Of a stretch of 64,000 nt of DNA, positions 25,855 to 35,305 are shown piece after piece. Location: contig CP064990.1 in assembly GCA_016699915.1 (NCBI GenBank), positions 62,001 to 126,000 of the forward strand. Direction: 5' to 3'. Source of the stretch: Neisseriales bacterium (GTDB lineage Bacteria > Pseudomonadota > Gammaproteobacteria > Burkholderiales > Q3-R57-64). The notes below the pieces were generated by a model. That model was not told the origin of the DNA. It saw only the letters and a program-made list of their open reading frames with translations, and did no database searches. Within the stretch, counting starts at the first letter, position 1; every line of letters begins with the position of its first letter. The position numbers were made by a program, and so were the translations under genes.

Positions 25855-26565
25855 ATGTTGCAATTTTGGCGCATCATGAGTCAAGTGCTATCCTTTGTGC
25901 TAGCCATATGGCTTTGCTATAACACATGGATATTCGGTCATATTGTTTATTGGCGTTATCACAATCCAAGTAGTACAGCGTTTATGCGTGCCCATGAACA
26001 ATCAGCAGTTCATCATCCTATTCAGCAACGCTGGATTCCCTATCTACGTATTTCTTCTCATCTTAAACATGCCGTCATTGCAGCAGAAGATGCCAAATTT
26101 ATGATGCATCATGGATTTGATTGGACGGGCATGAAAAAGGCAATAAAAAAAAATATCCAGCATAAAAAAGTGGTTGCTGGTGGGTCAACTATCAGTCAAC
26201 AGCTTGCTAAAAATCTTTTTCTTTCCAACAAGAAAACGCTATGGCGAAAAATTGAAGAAGCTATTATCACTATGATGCTAGAAACCACTATGCATAAACA
26301 CCGGATTCTAGAAATCTATTTGAATACAATTGAGTGGGGAGAGGGTATATTTGGCGTGGAAGCGGCCAGTAAACACTATTTTAACGTTAGCGCGACGAAC
26401 CTGACGCGCGCACAAGCCGCCAAGCTTGCCGCCATGATCAGCAATCCGTGCTTCTATGATGCCAACCGCTACACTAGGAAACTCACGCATAAAACACATG
26501 CTGTCATGCGACGAATGCGCAGCACGCAAGTACCCTCGTTACGCCCATACCATTATAACCGCTAA
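25855..26565 (+). CDS. mtgA: Monofunctional biosynthetic peptidoglycan transglycosylase
   Basis: Glycosyltransferase family 51 enzyme that polymerises lipid II into glycan strands at the inner-membrane outer face. The 236-residue product has one N-terminal membrane helix (about residues 8-28). GT51 motifs follow: AAEDAKFMMHHGFDW with the catalytic glutamate (about residue 79), GGSTISQQLAKNLFL, KIEEAIITMMLE, and EIYLNTIEWGEGIFGVEAA. No transpeptidase domain follows. A start at 25876 (MSQVLS) is an alternative. It converges with nrdJ, overlapping by 4 bases. Confidence 0.94.
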   Translation: MLQFWRIMSQVLSFVLAIWLCYNTWIFGHIVYWRYHNPSSTAFMRAHEQSAVHHPIQQRWIPYLRISSHLKHAVIAAEDAKFMMHHGFDWTGMKKAIKKNIQHKKVVAGGSTISQQLAKNLFLSNKKTLWRKIEEAIITMMLETTMHKHRILEIYLNTIEWGEGIFGVEAASKHYFNVSATNLTRAQAAKLAAMISNPCFYDANRYTRKLTHKTHAVMRRMRSTQVPSLRPYHYNR

Positions 26566-29411
26566 CCACAAGCACCCACTGCACCGCAGGCAGTACAAAA
26601 CTCACAGCCATCGCGTTTCACAAGACTTTTTAAGCCACATTCTGGACAAGGCTTAGCAAGCACTGCCCTAACAGGCATCATAGTAACACCCTCAAATAAA
26701 TCGCCCTGCTCAACCATCACACCCATGCTCTCAATCGGATAACCTTTCTCCGATAAAATACCAAGCATGGCATATCGGTGAGTAATTAATCTTGCTGCGT
26801 AAGCAATGGTTGACGGCCAGCTTTGCGATTTTTCACTACCGGGGACACGGGCGAAAAAATCGCCCTGTGGCTCTGCGTAACTCAATAGCTTTCTAAGCTT
26901 CATGCCAATCCAAGCAGGATCAATAACGCGCATATCCAGTGAAATCAGTTTGCATAAGCCATCCAATTCACTGGGATAATTGCCTGCCATCCAAACAGAA
27001 AATGGACGGCGCTGACCATTGGGTAAGGTTAATTCCTTGATGAATAATACGAAGTCATCGCCCGTTTGTGGATTATTGATATCCACAGACCAACTCATCG
27101 TGCCATTCGGACCAGATTTTGGCTCTTTTTTAGCAAATAAAGCATCGATGACCGGATTGGTCGCTGTTTCTGTTTTTTCCAGTGCACCGAGCTGCTTAAT
27201 GCGATAACGAACAATTTGACCCAACGCGGAAGCTGCAGTGGAAGCTGAGATGATTTCAGTGCCGATTTCCAGCTTATAGTAATTATCGGTCACGCTAACT
27301 GTACGAGATAAAGCATCAAGCTTCATCAATAACCAAGCGCGGTCATGGCATCGCATATCCATAGAAAGTGTTTTGGCAATGGCGCCTAATCCTCGAATCG
27401 CTTCATCATGATCATTTACCCAACACTCAAAGGGATAGGATCCACCATTTTCCACATGCCCCACAACAACAGCAAATTCGCCACTACCATCCTCTCTTCC
27501 TGCAATATATGTCCAAGATTGGTTTCCCTCTTTAAGCTTCGGTCGATTAGGCCACTTTAGACTTGCTAGGGCAGGACTTGGTGCTGTATTAAGAGCAATA
27601 CGACGATCTGGATCTGCATCAATGCCTGATAAATCGCTCGGATTTTGTTGGGCTGGCTCAACAGACAATACTGAACCTAAAATACGATTAGGTCGATAAG
27701 TGGTAATACCCTTTAATCCAGCCTTCCATGCTTCGAGGTAGAGTGCCTCAAATTGATCAAACGGATAGTCTTCTGGCACATTAACCGTTTTAGAAATGGC
27801 CGTATCAATGAACGGTGCCACAGCAGAAACCATCAGCATATGGTCAATAGCTGACATAGAAAGTGCCGAAATAAATGGCGAAGGCAAATGATCAATATCG
27901 CCACCCATGCTGCGATATAAGCGATAAGCATAATCTTCAACTACATACTCTCTTGTGCTGCCATCTGCCATACGTTTTTTTCTGGTGTAAAACCAAGAAA
28001 AAGGTGGCTCAATACCATTAGAAGCATTGTCAGCAAAAGCTAACGAAATAGTACCTGTCGGAGCAATAGATAAAAGATGCGAATTGCGAATACCATGTTT
28101 TTTGATTCTATCTTGAATGGCTTTGGGCAATCGGCTCGCAAAACTTGGTTTGGCAAGATATTTTTCAGCATCAAATAGGGGGAAAGCCCCCTTCTCAATG
28201 GCTAAATCAACCGAAGCTTGATAGGCACTGTCCCGCATAGCCTGGGCAATTTTGCTAGCAAAAGCACGGCCTTCTGCGCGATCGTAGCGTAATCCCATCA
28301 TAATTAAAACGTCACCAAGCCCCGTAAAACCCAGACCAATACGGCGTTTGGCATGCGCTTCGCGCTCTTGCTCTTTAAGGGGCCAAGCAGTTACGTTTAA
28401 GACATTGTCCAACATGCGAACAGCAGTTTGAACCACGGTATGAAAGGCTGCAAAATCAAATAAGCTAGACTTTGAAAACGGCTTCTTGACGAAGCACGTC
28501 AGATTAATAGAGCCTAAGTCACAGCAACCATAGTCCGGCAAAGGCTGTTCGCCACAAGGATTAGTTGATTCGATGATTTCGCAATAAGCAAGGTTATTGT
28601 CTCGATTAATAGTAGATAAAAACAATACGCCAGGCTCAGCATGATCATAGGTTGACTGCATAATTTGCTGCCAAAGTGCTTTGGCACGAATTTTGCGGTA
28701 TACCCATTGGCCATCTGCCCTTTGATAGCTGTCCATGAACATGCTTTTATCAGGCTCAACAGGATGGACAAGTTCCCAATATTGATCGCTAATGACCGCT
28801 TGCATGAAAGCATCGGTCACACCCACTGAAATATTAAAATTGCGCAAATCCCCCTTATCTTTTGCGTGGATAAAATGCTCAATATCAGGGTGATCACAAT
28901 TTAATACACCCATTTGTGCGCCACGACGAGCACCAGCCGATTCGACAGTCTCACAACTTCGATCAAAGACAGACATGTAACTAACAGGGCCTGATGCGCG
29001 ACTATCTGTGCCGCTGACGCGTGCACCATGAGGACGTATATAGCTAAAGTTATAGCCTACACCACCCCCCCTTCGCATCGTTTCAGCCGCTTGTAACAAG
29101 GCACCATAAATGCCCACCCTACCTTTAGATAATTCACTAACAGAATCTCCAACAGGCTGCACAAAGCAATTAATCAGCGTAGCACGCAAATTGGTACCTG
29201 CCGCTGAATTGATGCGACCACCAGGAATAAAACCCTTATCCAGCGCTTGGAAAAATAGCTTTTCAAAATGCTGCGCATCGTTTTCCTGAACCGATAAAGC
29301 ACGCGCAACGCGATGTTTGACGTCTTCGACGCTTTTTTCACCATTTTTTGCATATTTTTCCAACAAGACTTCTCGTGAAATTTCCTGTTCTGACAGCACA
29401 AGCTTTGCCAC
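26562..29411 (-). CDS. nrdJ: Adenosylcobalamin-dependent (class II) ribonucleotide reductase
   Basis: Makes deoxyribonucleotides using a cobalamin-generated thiyl radical, with or without oxygen. The 949-residue product has the class II core: LINCFVQPVGDS near residue 85, RRGGGVGYNFSYIRPHG, NPCGEQPLPDYGCCDLGSIN (about residue 285), RRIGLGFTGLGDVL and SIAPTGTISLAF. A C-terminal extension ends in a four-Cys cluster (CPECG...CEFCTACG). A GTG at 29420 overlaps its own AAGGAG; the GTG at 29411 has AAGGAG about 8 bases upstream and is preferred. Two NrdR boxes lie upstream. The cell must import or make B12; no B12 gene is in this window. Confidence 0.95.
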   Translation of the reverse strand: MAKLVLSEQEISREVLLEKYAKNGEKSVEDVKHRVARALSVQENDAQHFEKLFFQALDKGFIPGGRINSAAGTNLRATLINCFVQPVGDSVSELSKGRVGIYGALLQAAETMRRGGGVGYNFSYIRPHGARVSGTDSRASGPVSYMSVFDRSCETVESAGARRGAQMGVLNCDHPDIEHFIHAKDKGDLRNFNISVGVTDAFMQAVISDQYWELVHPVEPDKSMFMDSYQRADGQWVYRKIRAKALWQQIMQSTYDHAEPGVLFLSTINRDNNLAYCEIIESTNPCGEQPLPDYGCCDLGSINLTCFVKKPFSKSSLFDFAAFHTVVQTAVRMLDNVLNVTAWPLKEQEREAHAKRRIGLGFTGLGDVLIMMGLRYDRAEGRAFASKIAQAMRDSAYQASVDLAIEKGAFPLFDAEKYLAKPSFASRLPKAIQDRIKKHGIRNSHLLSIAPTGTISLAFADNASNGIEPPFSWFYTRKKRMADGSTREYVVEDYAYRLYRSMGGDIDHLPSPFISALSMSAIDHMLMVSAVAPFIDTAISKTVNVPEDYPFDQFEALYLEAWKAGLKGITTYRPNRILGSVLSVEPAQQNPSDLSGIDADPDRRIALNTAPSPALASLKWPNRPKLKEGNQSWTYIAGREDGSGEFAVVVGHVENGGSYPFECWVNDHDEAIRGLGAIAKTLSMDMRCHDRAWLLMKLDALSRTVSVTDNYYKLEIGTEIISASTAASALGQIVRYRIKQLGALEKTETATNPVIDALFAKKEPKSGPNGTMSWSVDINNPQTGDDFVLFIKELTLPNGQRRPFSVWMAGNYPSELDGLCKLISLDMRVIDPAWIGMKLRKLLSYAEPQGDFFARVPGSEKSQSWPSTIAYAARLITHRYAMLGILSEKGYPIESMGVMVEQGDLFEGVTMMPVRAVLAKPCPECGLKSLVKRDGCEFCTACGAVGACG

Positions 29412-29439
29412 CTTGCACACTCCTTTTATTGCGAGAAAT

Positions 29440-29485
29440 ACACTATATATTGAAGTATTATACTTTGAAATACCATATATTGAAT
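29440..29485 (-). promoter_or_regulatory. Tandem NrdR boxes and promoter of nrdJ
   Basis: Box 1 is ACACTATATATTGAAG (29440-29455) and box 2 is ATACCATATATTGAAT (29470-29485). Box 1 matches the core of the known NrdR consensus (acaCwAtATaTwGtgt) fully; box 2 has one core mismatch. Their starts are 30 bases apart, the usual three-turn spacing of paired NrdR boxes. A TATAAT for the minus strand (29462-29457) lies between them. This predicts NrdR repression of nrdJ when dATP is high. The nrdR gene itself is not in the window. Confidence 0.75.
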
Positions 29486-29645
29486 TAATTCTGGTAAATT
29501 ATACCTTCAGTTTTTAAAGATCAAAAACTACGCTTTTTCCTTTTTATAATTACCTTTATTGATGCTACGGACAGAAATTGCGCAAAAAATTATACTGAGC
29601 AAAATCCCACCTGCCATCCGTTGACATCGTAATATGCTGAATAAT

Positions 29646-30809
29646 ATGTCAATTGTACATACTCGTTGGGACATCTTTTGCAAAGTTATTGATAACTATG
29701 GTGATGTTGGTGTTAGCTGGCGTTTAGCAACTCAATTAGCTCAAGCCCACCATATGCGGGTCAGATTTTGGATAGATAAGCCAGAAGTTTTGGCAGATTT
29801 ATGCACAGCCTTCAAGATAAAAAGCCCTAAAGAACCTGTAGTACTCTGTAAACATTCCATAGCTATTGAAGTGTGCCATTGGCAAGAGAATGTTGATTAT
29901 ATTGCCAATGTTGTCATCAGCATGTTTGGCTGCACTTTGCCTAATCATTATCTTGTTGCTATGCAGCATCATTTACCTTGCCCGCTTTGGTATAACTTAG
30001 AATATCTTTCTGCAGAAACCTGGGTAGACCGTTACCACGGCATGCCCTCTCTTAAACAAAATGCCCCACTGATACAGCATTTCTTTGTGCCGGGTTTCTC
30101 TGAAAAAAGCGGTGGCCTGCTTCGGGATGTTGCATTACTTGAACGCCGCGATCGTTGGCAAGAAGATGTAAAAAATAGCCAAGCCCTGTTCGATTTATTA
30201 AATTTGCCAGCCGATACATCAGCTACCTATCATGTTTGCGTGTTTTGCTATCCCAATCCAGCTTTGATCAGTTTATTTAAAGTATGGTCAAAAAGTAAGG
30301 CGCCTATCACCGTTATGATGCCAACAGCTAGCGCACTAAAGAGTGTTGAGGCGCTTTTCGATGTCCCTTTAAAAAGCAATCAGCTATTGCGGCTGGGTTC
30401 ACTGAACCTTAAAATTTTGCCTTTTGTCGATCAAACAATATTTACTAGGCTACTTTGGAGTTGCGATTGCAATATTGTGCGTGGCGAAGATAGTTTTGTA
30501 TCAGCCCTTTGGGCAGCTAAACCCTTTATTTGGCATGTCTACCCGCAGCACCGTGCAGCGCACCTTATAAAACTACAAGCTTTCATAGCTCATTATACGG
30601 CACATTGGGATACAAACACGGCAAGCTTATGGCAAACCATCCAAGAGCGCTTTAATCAACACCAAAATATAGCGAAACTTTGGCCGCTTTTTTTTGAAAA
30701 CCAAAAAATGATAGTGGAGCACGCCAAATCGTGGGCATACCAGCAAGCTCAACATAGCGATTTGGCTACTAAGCTCGTCCAAGACGCAAATAAAAAATTA
30801 CTCAAATAA
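29646..30809 (+). CDS. earP: EF-P arginine rhamnosyltransferase EarP
   Basis: Inverting GT-B glycosyltransferase that moves rhamnose from dTDP-rhamnose to Arg32 of EF-P, which EF-P needs to rescue polyproline stalls. The 387-residue product has the family start WDIFCKVIDNYGDVGVSWRLA with the catalytic aspartate, LEYLSAETWVDRYHG and the C-terminal nucleotide-sugar site RGEDSFVSALWAAKPFIWHVYP (given in part) with the conserved glutamate. An ATG at 29634 would add four residues. It is followed by efp 57 bases downstream on the same strand. dTDP-rhamnose synthesis genes are not in the window. Confidence 0.95.
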   Translation: MSIVHTRWDIFCKVIDNYGDVGVSWRLATQLAQAHHMRVRFWIDKPEVLADLCTAFKIKSPKEPVVLCKHSIAIEVCHWQENVDYIANVVISMFGCTLPNHYLVAMQHHLPCPLWYNLEYLSAETWVDRYHGMPSLKQNAPLIQHFFVPGFSEKSGGLLRDVALLERRDRWQEDVKNSQALFDLLNLPADTSATYHVCVFCYPNPALISLFKVWSKSKAPITVMMPTASALKSVEALFDVPLKSNQLLRLGSLNLKILPFVDQTIFTRLLWSCDCNIVRGEDSFVSALWAAKPFIWHVYPQHRAAHLIKLQAFIAHYTAHWDTNTASLWQTIQERFNQHQNIAKLWPLFFENQKMIVEHAKSWAYQQAQHSDLATKLVQDANKKLLK

Positions 30810-30866
30810 CTAATCTTCCTGATATCATCATTAGACTTTTAGCTGGTCATTAAACTTGGAATGTAC

Positions 30867-31430
30867 ATGAAAACCGCTCAAGAATTGCGTACTGGCAATG
30901 TTTTTTTGGTAAATAACGAGCCCATGGTGGTACAAAAAACAGAGTTTGTGAAATCCGGTCGCAATGCGTCGGTTGTAAAGGTAAAAATGAAGAACTTGTT
31001 GGCCAATAGTACCACCGAATCGGTCTATCGTGCCGACGAAAAATTTGATGTTGTGGTTCTTGATAAAAAAAGCTGCATTTATTCTTATTTTTCTGCTCCA
31101 TACTATGTGTTCATGGATGAAGAGTACAACTCTTACGAAGTTGATGCTGAAAATTTAGGGGATGCTATTCGCTATATCTTTGAAGGCATGGAAGATGCTT
31201 GTCAGTTAACTTTCTATGAAGGTAAGCCTATTTCTTTGGAAATGCCAGCCTCTATTGTGCGCGAAGTTGAATATACTGAGCCTGTAGTTCGTGGCGATAC
31301 CTCCGGTAAAATTATGAAGACAGCACGCCTTAAGGGGAGTGGCTACGAAATACAGGTAGCCTCTTTTGTTGAGATTGGCGATAAAATTGAAATTGATACT
31401 AGAACCCATGAATTTAGAAAACGCGCCTAA
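30867..31430 (+). CDS. efp: Elongation factor P (Arg32 type)
   Basis: Binds between the P and E sites and speeds peptide bonds at polyproline stretches. The 187-residue product counted from the ATG at 30867 (MKTAQELRTGNVF) puts an arginine at position 32 (codon 30960-30962, in KSGRNASVVK). This is the residue rhamnosylated by EarP, in place of the lysine of the EpmA-modified type. This numbering supports the 30867 start over the ATG at 30861. Three OB-like domains are present, with VRGDTSGKIMKTA and IDTRTHEFRKRA at the C-terminus. Its stop TAATG overlaps the start of the large oxidoreductase gene. Confidence 0.97.
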   Translation: MKTAQELRTGNVFLVNNEPMVVQKTEFVKSGRNASVVKVKMKNLLANSTTESVYRADEKFDVVVLDKKSCIYSYFSAPYYVFMDEEYNSYEVDAENLGDAIRYIFEGMEDACQLTFYEGKPISLEMPASIVREVEYTEPVVRGDTSGKIMKTARLKGSGYEIQVASFVEIGDKIEIDTRTHEFRKRA

Positions 31431-34400
31431 TGCATCAACCAATACCGTATATTACAACACACAATACAATAAAGAGCTTTAAATTCAATATTTCGCCTAT
31501 CCGAGAAATTCCCTTTAATTACACTTCTTTATCAGACGACGAAGTCATAAAGCGTCTTTTGGGTCAGGAAGCATGGCAAATCTTAGCATCAATACGGCAC
31601 GACCAGCCCGGGCGTTCAGTGCGCATGTTGTTTGAAGTGCTTGGCGAAATTTGGGTCATTGAGCGCAACCCTTACTTGACTGATGATCTACTAGCAGATG
31701 TTAATAGAAGATTAAAGCTTGTTCAGGCGATGCGCCATCGACTAACACAAATCGAAAAACTAAGCAAAGATAACCAAAAAGTTATGCTGGTACTGGCAGC
31801 TACAAGCTGCGCAGTAGATCAACTAGTAGCCCTTTTCGAACAAACAAACACTTTGCGACTAAGGATCCGAAAAAAACTATCCGTCATCACACAAGCGGAT
31901 AATATACGCTTTGATGGCTTGTCTAGAAGTTCGCATGTTACCGATGCGACAGACTGGCGTGTTGAATATCCATTTGTCGTGCTATACCCTGATCATAAAA
32001 ACGAAATTCCGTATCTTGTCCGTGCATGCATCGCTCTAGGGCTAACCATTATTCCGCGCGGTGGGGGAACTGGTTATACAGGGGGCGCTGTACCACTTAC
32101 GCCATTAAGTGCTGTTATTAATACCGAAAAGCTGGATCAATTAGACCCAATAAAATATGTACCGATTGCTGGATTAATTGACCAACAACCAACCATTGCC
32201 TGTGGTGCTGGTGTTGTAACAAGGCGTGTTGAGGAAATAGCTACAGATGCCAATCTTATTTTTGCAGTAGATCCTACCTCAGCTGATGCGAGTTGCATTG
32301 GTGGCAATATCGCTGTTAATGCTGGTGGGAAAAAAGCGGTGTTATGGGGAACCGCTTTGGACAACTTGTTATCTTGGGAAATGGTTGATCCAGATGGTAA
32401 CTGGCTGGAAATTGAACGCATCGGCCATAACTTTGGCAAAATTCATGATGTTAAGGAAGTCGCTTTTCGATTGGTAAGGCGTAACCTTCAAAAAAAAGTC
32501 ATTGAAAAAAAAATACTGACTATTCCTGGTTCCCGATTTCGCAAAATAGGCTTAGGAAAAGACGTTACTGATAAATATTTAGATGGATTGCCTGGTGTCC
32601 AAAAAGAAGGTACTGATGGCATCATCACCTCGGCACGCTTTGTATTGCATCACAAGCGACGCTTTACACAAACCGTCTGTATTGAGTTTTTTGGAGCCGC
32701 GGCACAAGCCACACCAGCCATCGTTGAAATTAAAGCTTATTTTGAGCACACTTCTTCTGTTTATTTGGCTGGTTTAGAGCATATGGACTGGCGTTACGTA
32801 CGCACTGTGGAATATGCAACCAAAGCTAGGGGCAGGGGCAGACCAAAAATGGTTCTTCTTGCCGATTTAATTTCTGATGATGAAAAAGCGCTTAGTCAGG
32901 CCGCTGAATATATTGTGCGTTTGGCTGAAAAAAGAATGGGGGAAGGTTTTATTGCAACAACCGCCGAAGCACAAAAAAAATTCTGGTTGGATCGATCACG
33001 CACCGCAGCAATTGCTAACCACACTAATGCCTTTAAGATTAATGAGGACGTGGTTATTCCTCTTGCAAAGCTGGGTGAATATTCTGATGGCATTGAACGG
33101 ATTAATATTGAGTTATCGTTGCAAAATAAAATCGTGCTTTGTGAACAACTGGCTCGATTCTTTAAGGGGTACTTGCGTGTGGCTAAGCGTGATACCAATA
33201 TATCAAGCTTAGAATTAATCGGTAACCGCCGTGACACCGCCCTTATGCATATTAAAAAAACGCAGGAGCGCTGGCAATGGTTATTAAAAAACTTAGATAC
33301 ACCCGCATCAGCATATAAAAAACGCTATGCCGATCAAATCATTGGCAGTGCAGCTGACCAACATGTTTCCTGTTTTTTTGCGATACGCGATAGCAATTTA
33401 CGGATTTCTTGGAAACGTGAACTGTTGCTAGAACTAGAAATACTGTTTTCGGGTAAAACTGATGCGCCAATTCTGCAAGAAATACTGGATATTCAGCAGC
33501 GCGTGCTGCACGCACGCCTATTTGTGGCATTACATATGCACGCCGGCGATGGCAATGTCCATACCAATATTCCTGTGAACTCCAATGATCATGAAATGCT
33601 GAAAACTGCACAGCAAGTTGTTGAAAAGATCATAGATTTAGCAATTCGTTTGGATGGTGTTATCTCGGGTGAGCACGGTATCGGCATTACAAAATTGGCT
33701 TTTTTATCTCAAGAAAAAATACAAGCTTTTGCAATGTATAAACAAAAAGTGGATCCTAACGAACACTTTAATCAATACAAATTTTCCAAACAAGGTGGAT
33801 TGGCGCGTGCCTATACACCATCTTTTGCGCTATTAGATATCGAATCGTTGATTTTAGAGCAATCTGATTTAGGAAAAATTTCGGCCAGCATCAAAAACTG
33901 TGTGCGCTGTGGTAAATGTAAACCTGTATGCAGTACGCATATTCCAAGAGCTAATTTGCTTTACAGTCCGCGCAATAAAATTATTGCAACAAGCTTGCTC
34001 ATCGAAGCCTTTCTTTATGAAGAGCAAACGCAACGTGGCATTAGCCAATACCATTTTTCGGAGCTTGTTGATATTGCCGATCACTGCACCATTTGCCATC
34101 TTTGTCTAAATCCTTGCCCAACTAATATTGATTTTGGCGATACCTCCATCGCGATACGTAATTTTCTGCGTAAAAATAAGAAAAAATCGTCTCATTTAAC
34201 TGCCTATCTTGGTATGCTACTTTTGTCAACAAAAAATCCATTATTCATCAAGTTATTACGGTTTAGCATCGTATCATTGGGCTACAAAGTACAGCGGTTT
34301 TTATATCATATCACCAAACGGTTTGACTTACTCAAGCAACAACTCGGCCACCCACCAAGCACTTATGGTAAACCTTCTTTAAAGGGTCAAGTTATTCATT

Positions 34401-35293
34401 TGATTAATAGACCCTTACCAAGTAACATGCCTAAACAAACGGTACGCGCCTTACTCAATCTTGAAAAAGATAATGTAGTACCGATTATTCGTCCGCCACA
34501 TTGTGCTGATCATGCCGAAGCAGTGTTTTATTTTGCCGGATGTGGATCTGAACGATTATTTTCTCAGGTTGGATTAGCAACACAAGCCATGCTATGGCAC
34601 GCTGGCGTTCAAACTGTTTTGCCGCCTGGATATCTGTGCTGCGGTTACCCCCAAACAAGCGCTGGATTTGCTGATATTGGCCAGCAAATCATTGCCAAAA
34701 ATCGCGTACTGTTTCATCGCATGGCCAATACACTGAATTATTTGGATATTAAAACAGTGATTGTGAGTTGCGGCACCTGCTATGACCAACTCGCCGATTA
34801 TCGCTTTGAAGATATTTTCCCAAACTGTCGGTTGATTGATATTCATGAGTATCTGATGGAAAAAAATATTGTGCTGCCCAAAAAAAATAGAGCAAATTAT
34901 CTTTACCATGACCCTTGCCACACACCCATGAAGATACACCGCCCCATCAAAGTGGTACAAAAACTACTTAATGCACAAGTTATCCTGTCTAATCGTTGCT
35001 GTGGTGAAGCAGGAACGCTAGCAATTAGTAGACCGGACATTGCAACGCAGGTAAGGTTTAGAAAACAAGAAGAAATCGCTAAGAATCTTGACGCTCACCT
35101 TGCTGATAAACCTAAAAAAATACTGACTTCCTGCCCAGCTTGCCTTCAGGGATTAGAAAGGTTTGGTGAATATAACGGATTAAGTGCTGACTATGTCGTG
35201 GTGGAATTGGCCAATCATATACTTGGAAAGCATTGGCAACAAAACTATCTTAAGGCAGTAAAAAACGGCGCTATTGAGCATATACTGTTGTAA
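31430..35293 (+). CDS. Large FAD-linked/iron-sulfur oxidoreductase (GlcD-GlpC type fusion)
   Basis: A 1287-residue fusion found widely in Burkholderiales, usually annotated only as FAD/FMN-binding oxidoreductase. Order: an N-terminal family-specific part (1-170); a PCMH-type FAD domain with IPRGGGTGYTGGAVPLTP near residue 205; and a FAD-oxidase C-terminal region ending in HMHAGDGNVHTNIP and GEHGIGITKLAFL (about 700-755). Two 4Fe-4S clusters (CVRCGKCKPVC at 824, CTICHLCLNPC at 886) and two CCG heterodisulfide-reductase-like repeats (FAGCGSE near 1036, CCGEAG near 1190) follow. It probably oxidises a 2-hydroxy acid and passes electrons to quinone; the substrate is not readable. The ATG overlaps the efp stop, suggesting translational coupling. 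Confidence 0.85.
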   Translation: MHQPIPYITTHNTIKSFKFNISPIREIPFNYTSLSDDEVIKRLLGQEAWQILASIRHDQPGRSVRMLFEVLGEIWVIERNPYLTDDLLADVNRRLKLVQAMRHRLTQIEKLSKDNQKVMLVLAATSCAVDQLVALFEQTNTLRLRIRKKLSVITQADNIRFDGLSRSSHVTDATDWRVEYPFVVLYPDHKNEIPYLVRACIALGLTIIPRGGGTGYTGGAVPLTPLSAVINTEKLDQLDPIKYVPIAGLIDQQPTIACGAGVVTRRVEEIATDANLIFAVDPTSADASCIGGNIAVNAGGKKAVLWGTALDNLLSWEMVDPDGNWLEIERIGHNFGKIHDVKEVAFRLVRRNLQKKVIEKKILTIPGSRFRKIGLGKDVTDKYLDGLPGVQKEGTDGIITSARFVLHHKRRFTQTVCIEFFGAAAQATPAIVEIKAYFEHTSSVYLAGLEHMDWRYVRTVEYATKARGRGRPKMVLLADLISDDEKALSQAAEYIVRLAEKRMGEGFIATTAEAQKKFWLDRSRTAAIANHTNAFKINEDVVIPLAKLGEYSDGIERINIELSLQNKIVLCEQLARFFKGYLRVAKRDTNISSLELIGNRRDTALMHIKKTQERWQWLLKNLDTPASAYKKRYADQIIGSAADQHVSCFFAIRDSNLRISWKRELLLELEILFSGKTDAPILQEILDIQQRVLHARLFVALHMHAGDGNVHTNIPVNSNDHEMLKTAQQVVEKIIDLAIRLDGVISGEHGIGITKLAFLSQEKIQAFAMYKQKVDPNEHFNQYKFSKQGGLARAYTPSFALLDIESLILEQSDLGKISASIKNCVRCGKCKPVCSTHIPRANLLYSPRNKIIATSLLIEAFLYEEQTQRGISQYHFSELVDIADHCTICHLCLNPCPTNIDFGDTSIAIRNFLRKNKKKSSHLTAYLGMLLLSTKNPLFIKLLRFSIVSLGYKVQRFLYHITKRFDLLKQQLGHPPSTYGKPSLKGQVIHLINRPLPSNMPKQTVRALLNLEKDNVVPIIRPPHCADHAEAVFYFAGCGSERLFSQVGLATQAMLWHAGVQTVLPPGYLCCGYPQTSAGFADIGQQIIAKNRVLFHRMANTLNYLDIKTVIVSCGTCYDQLADYRFEDIFPNCRLIDIHEYLMEKNIVLPKKNRANYLYHDPCHTPMKIHRPIKVVQKLLNAQVILSNRCCGEAGTLAISRPDIATQVRFRKQEEIAKNLDAHLADKPKKILTSCPACLQGLERFGEYNGLSADYVVVELANHILGKHWQQNYLKAVKNGAIEHILL

Positions 35294-35305
35294 CCAATTT
35301 TTTCA

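Noticed and set aside
26562..29411. Cobalamin riboswitch upstream of nrdJ
   Set aside because: The leader is only about 40 bases from the likely start of transcription and holds NrdR boxes; there is no room for a B12 riboswitch.
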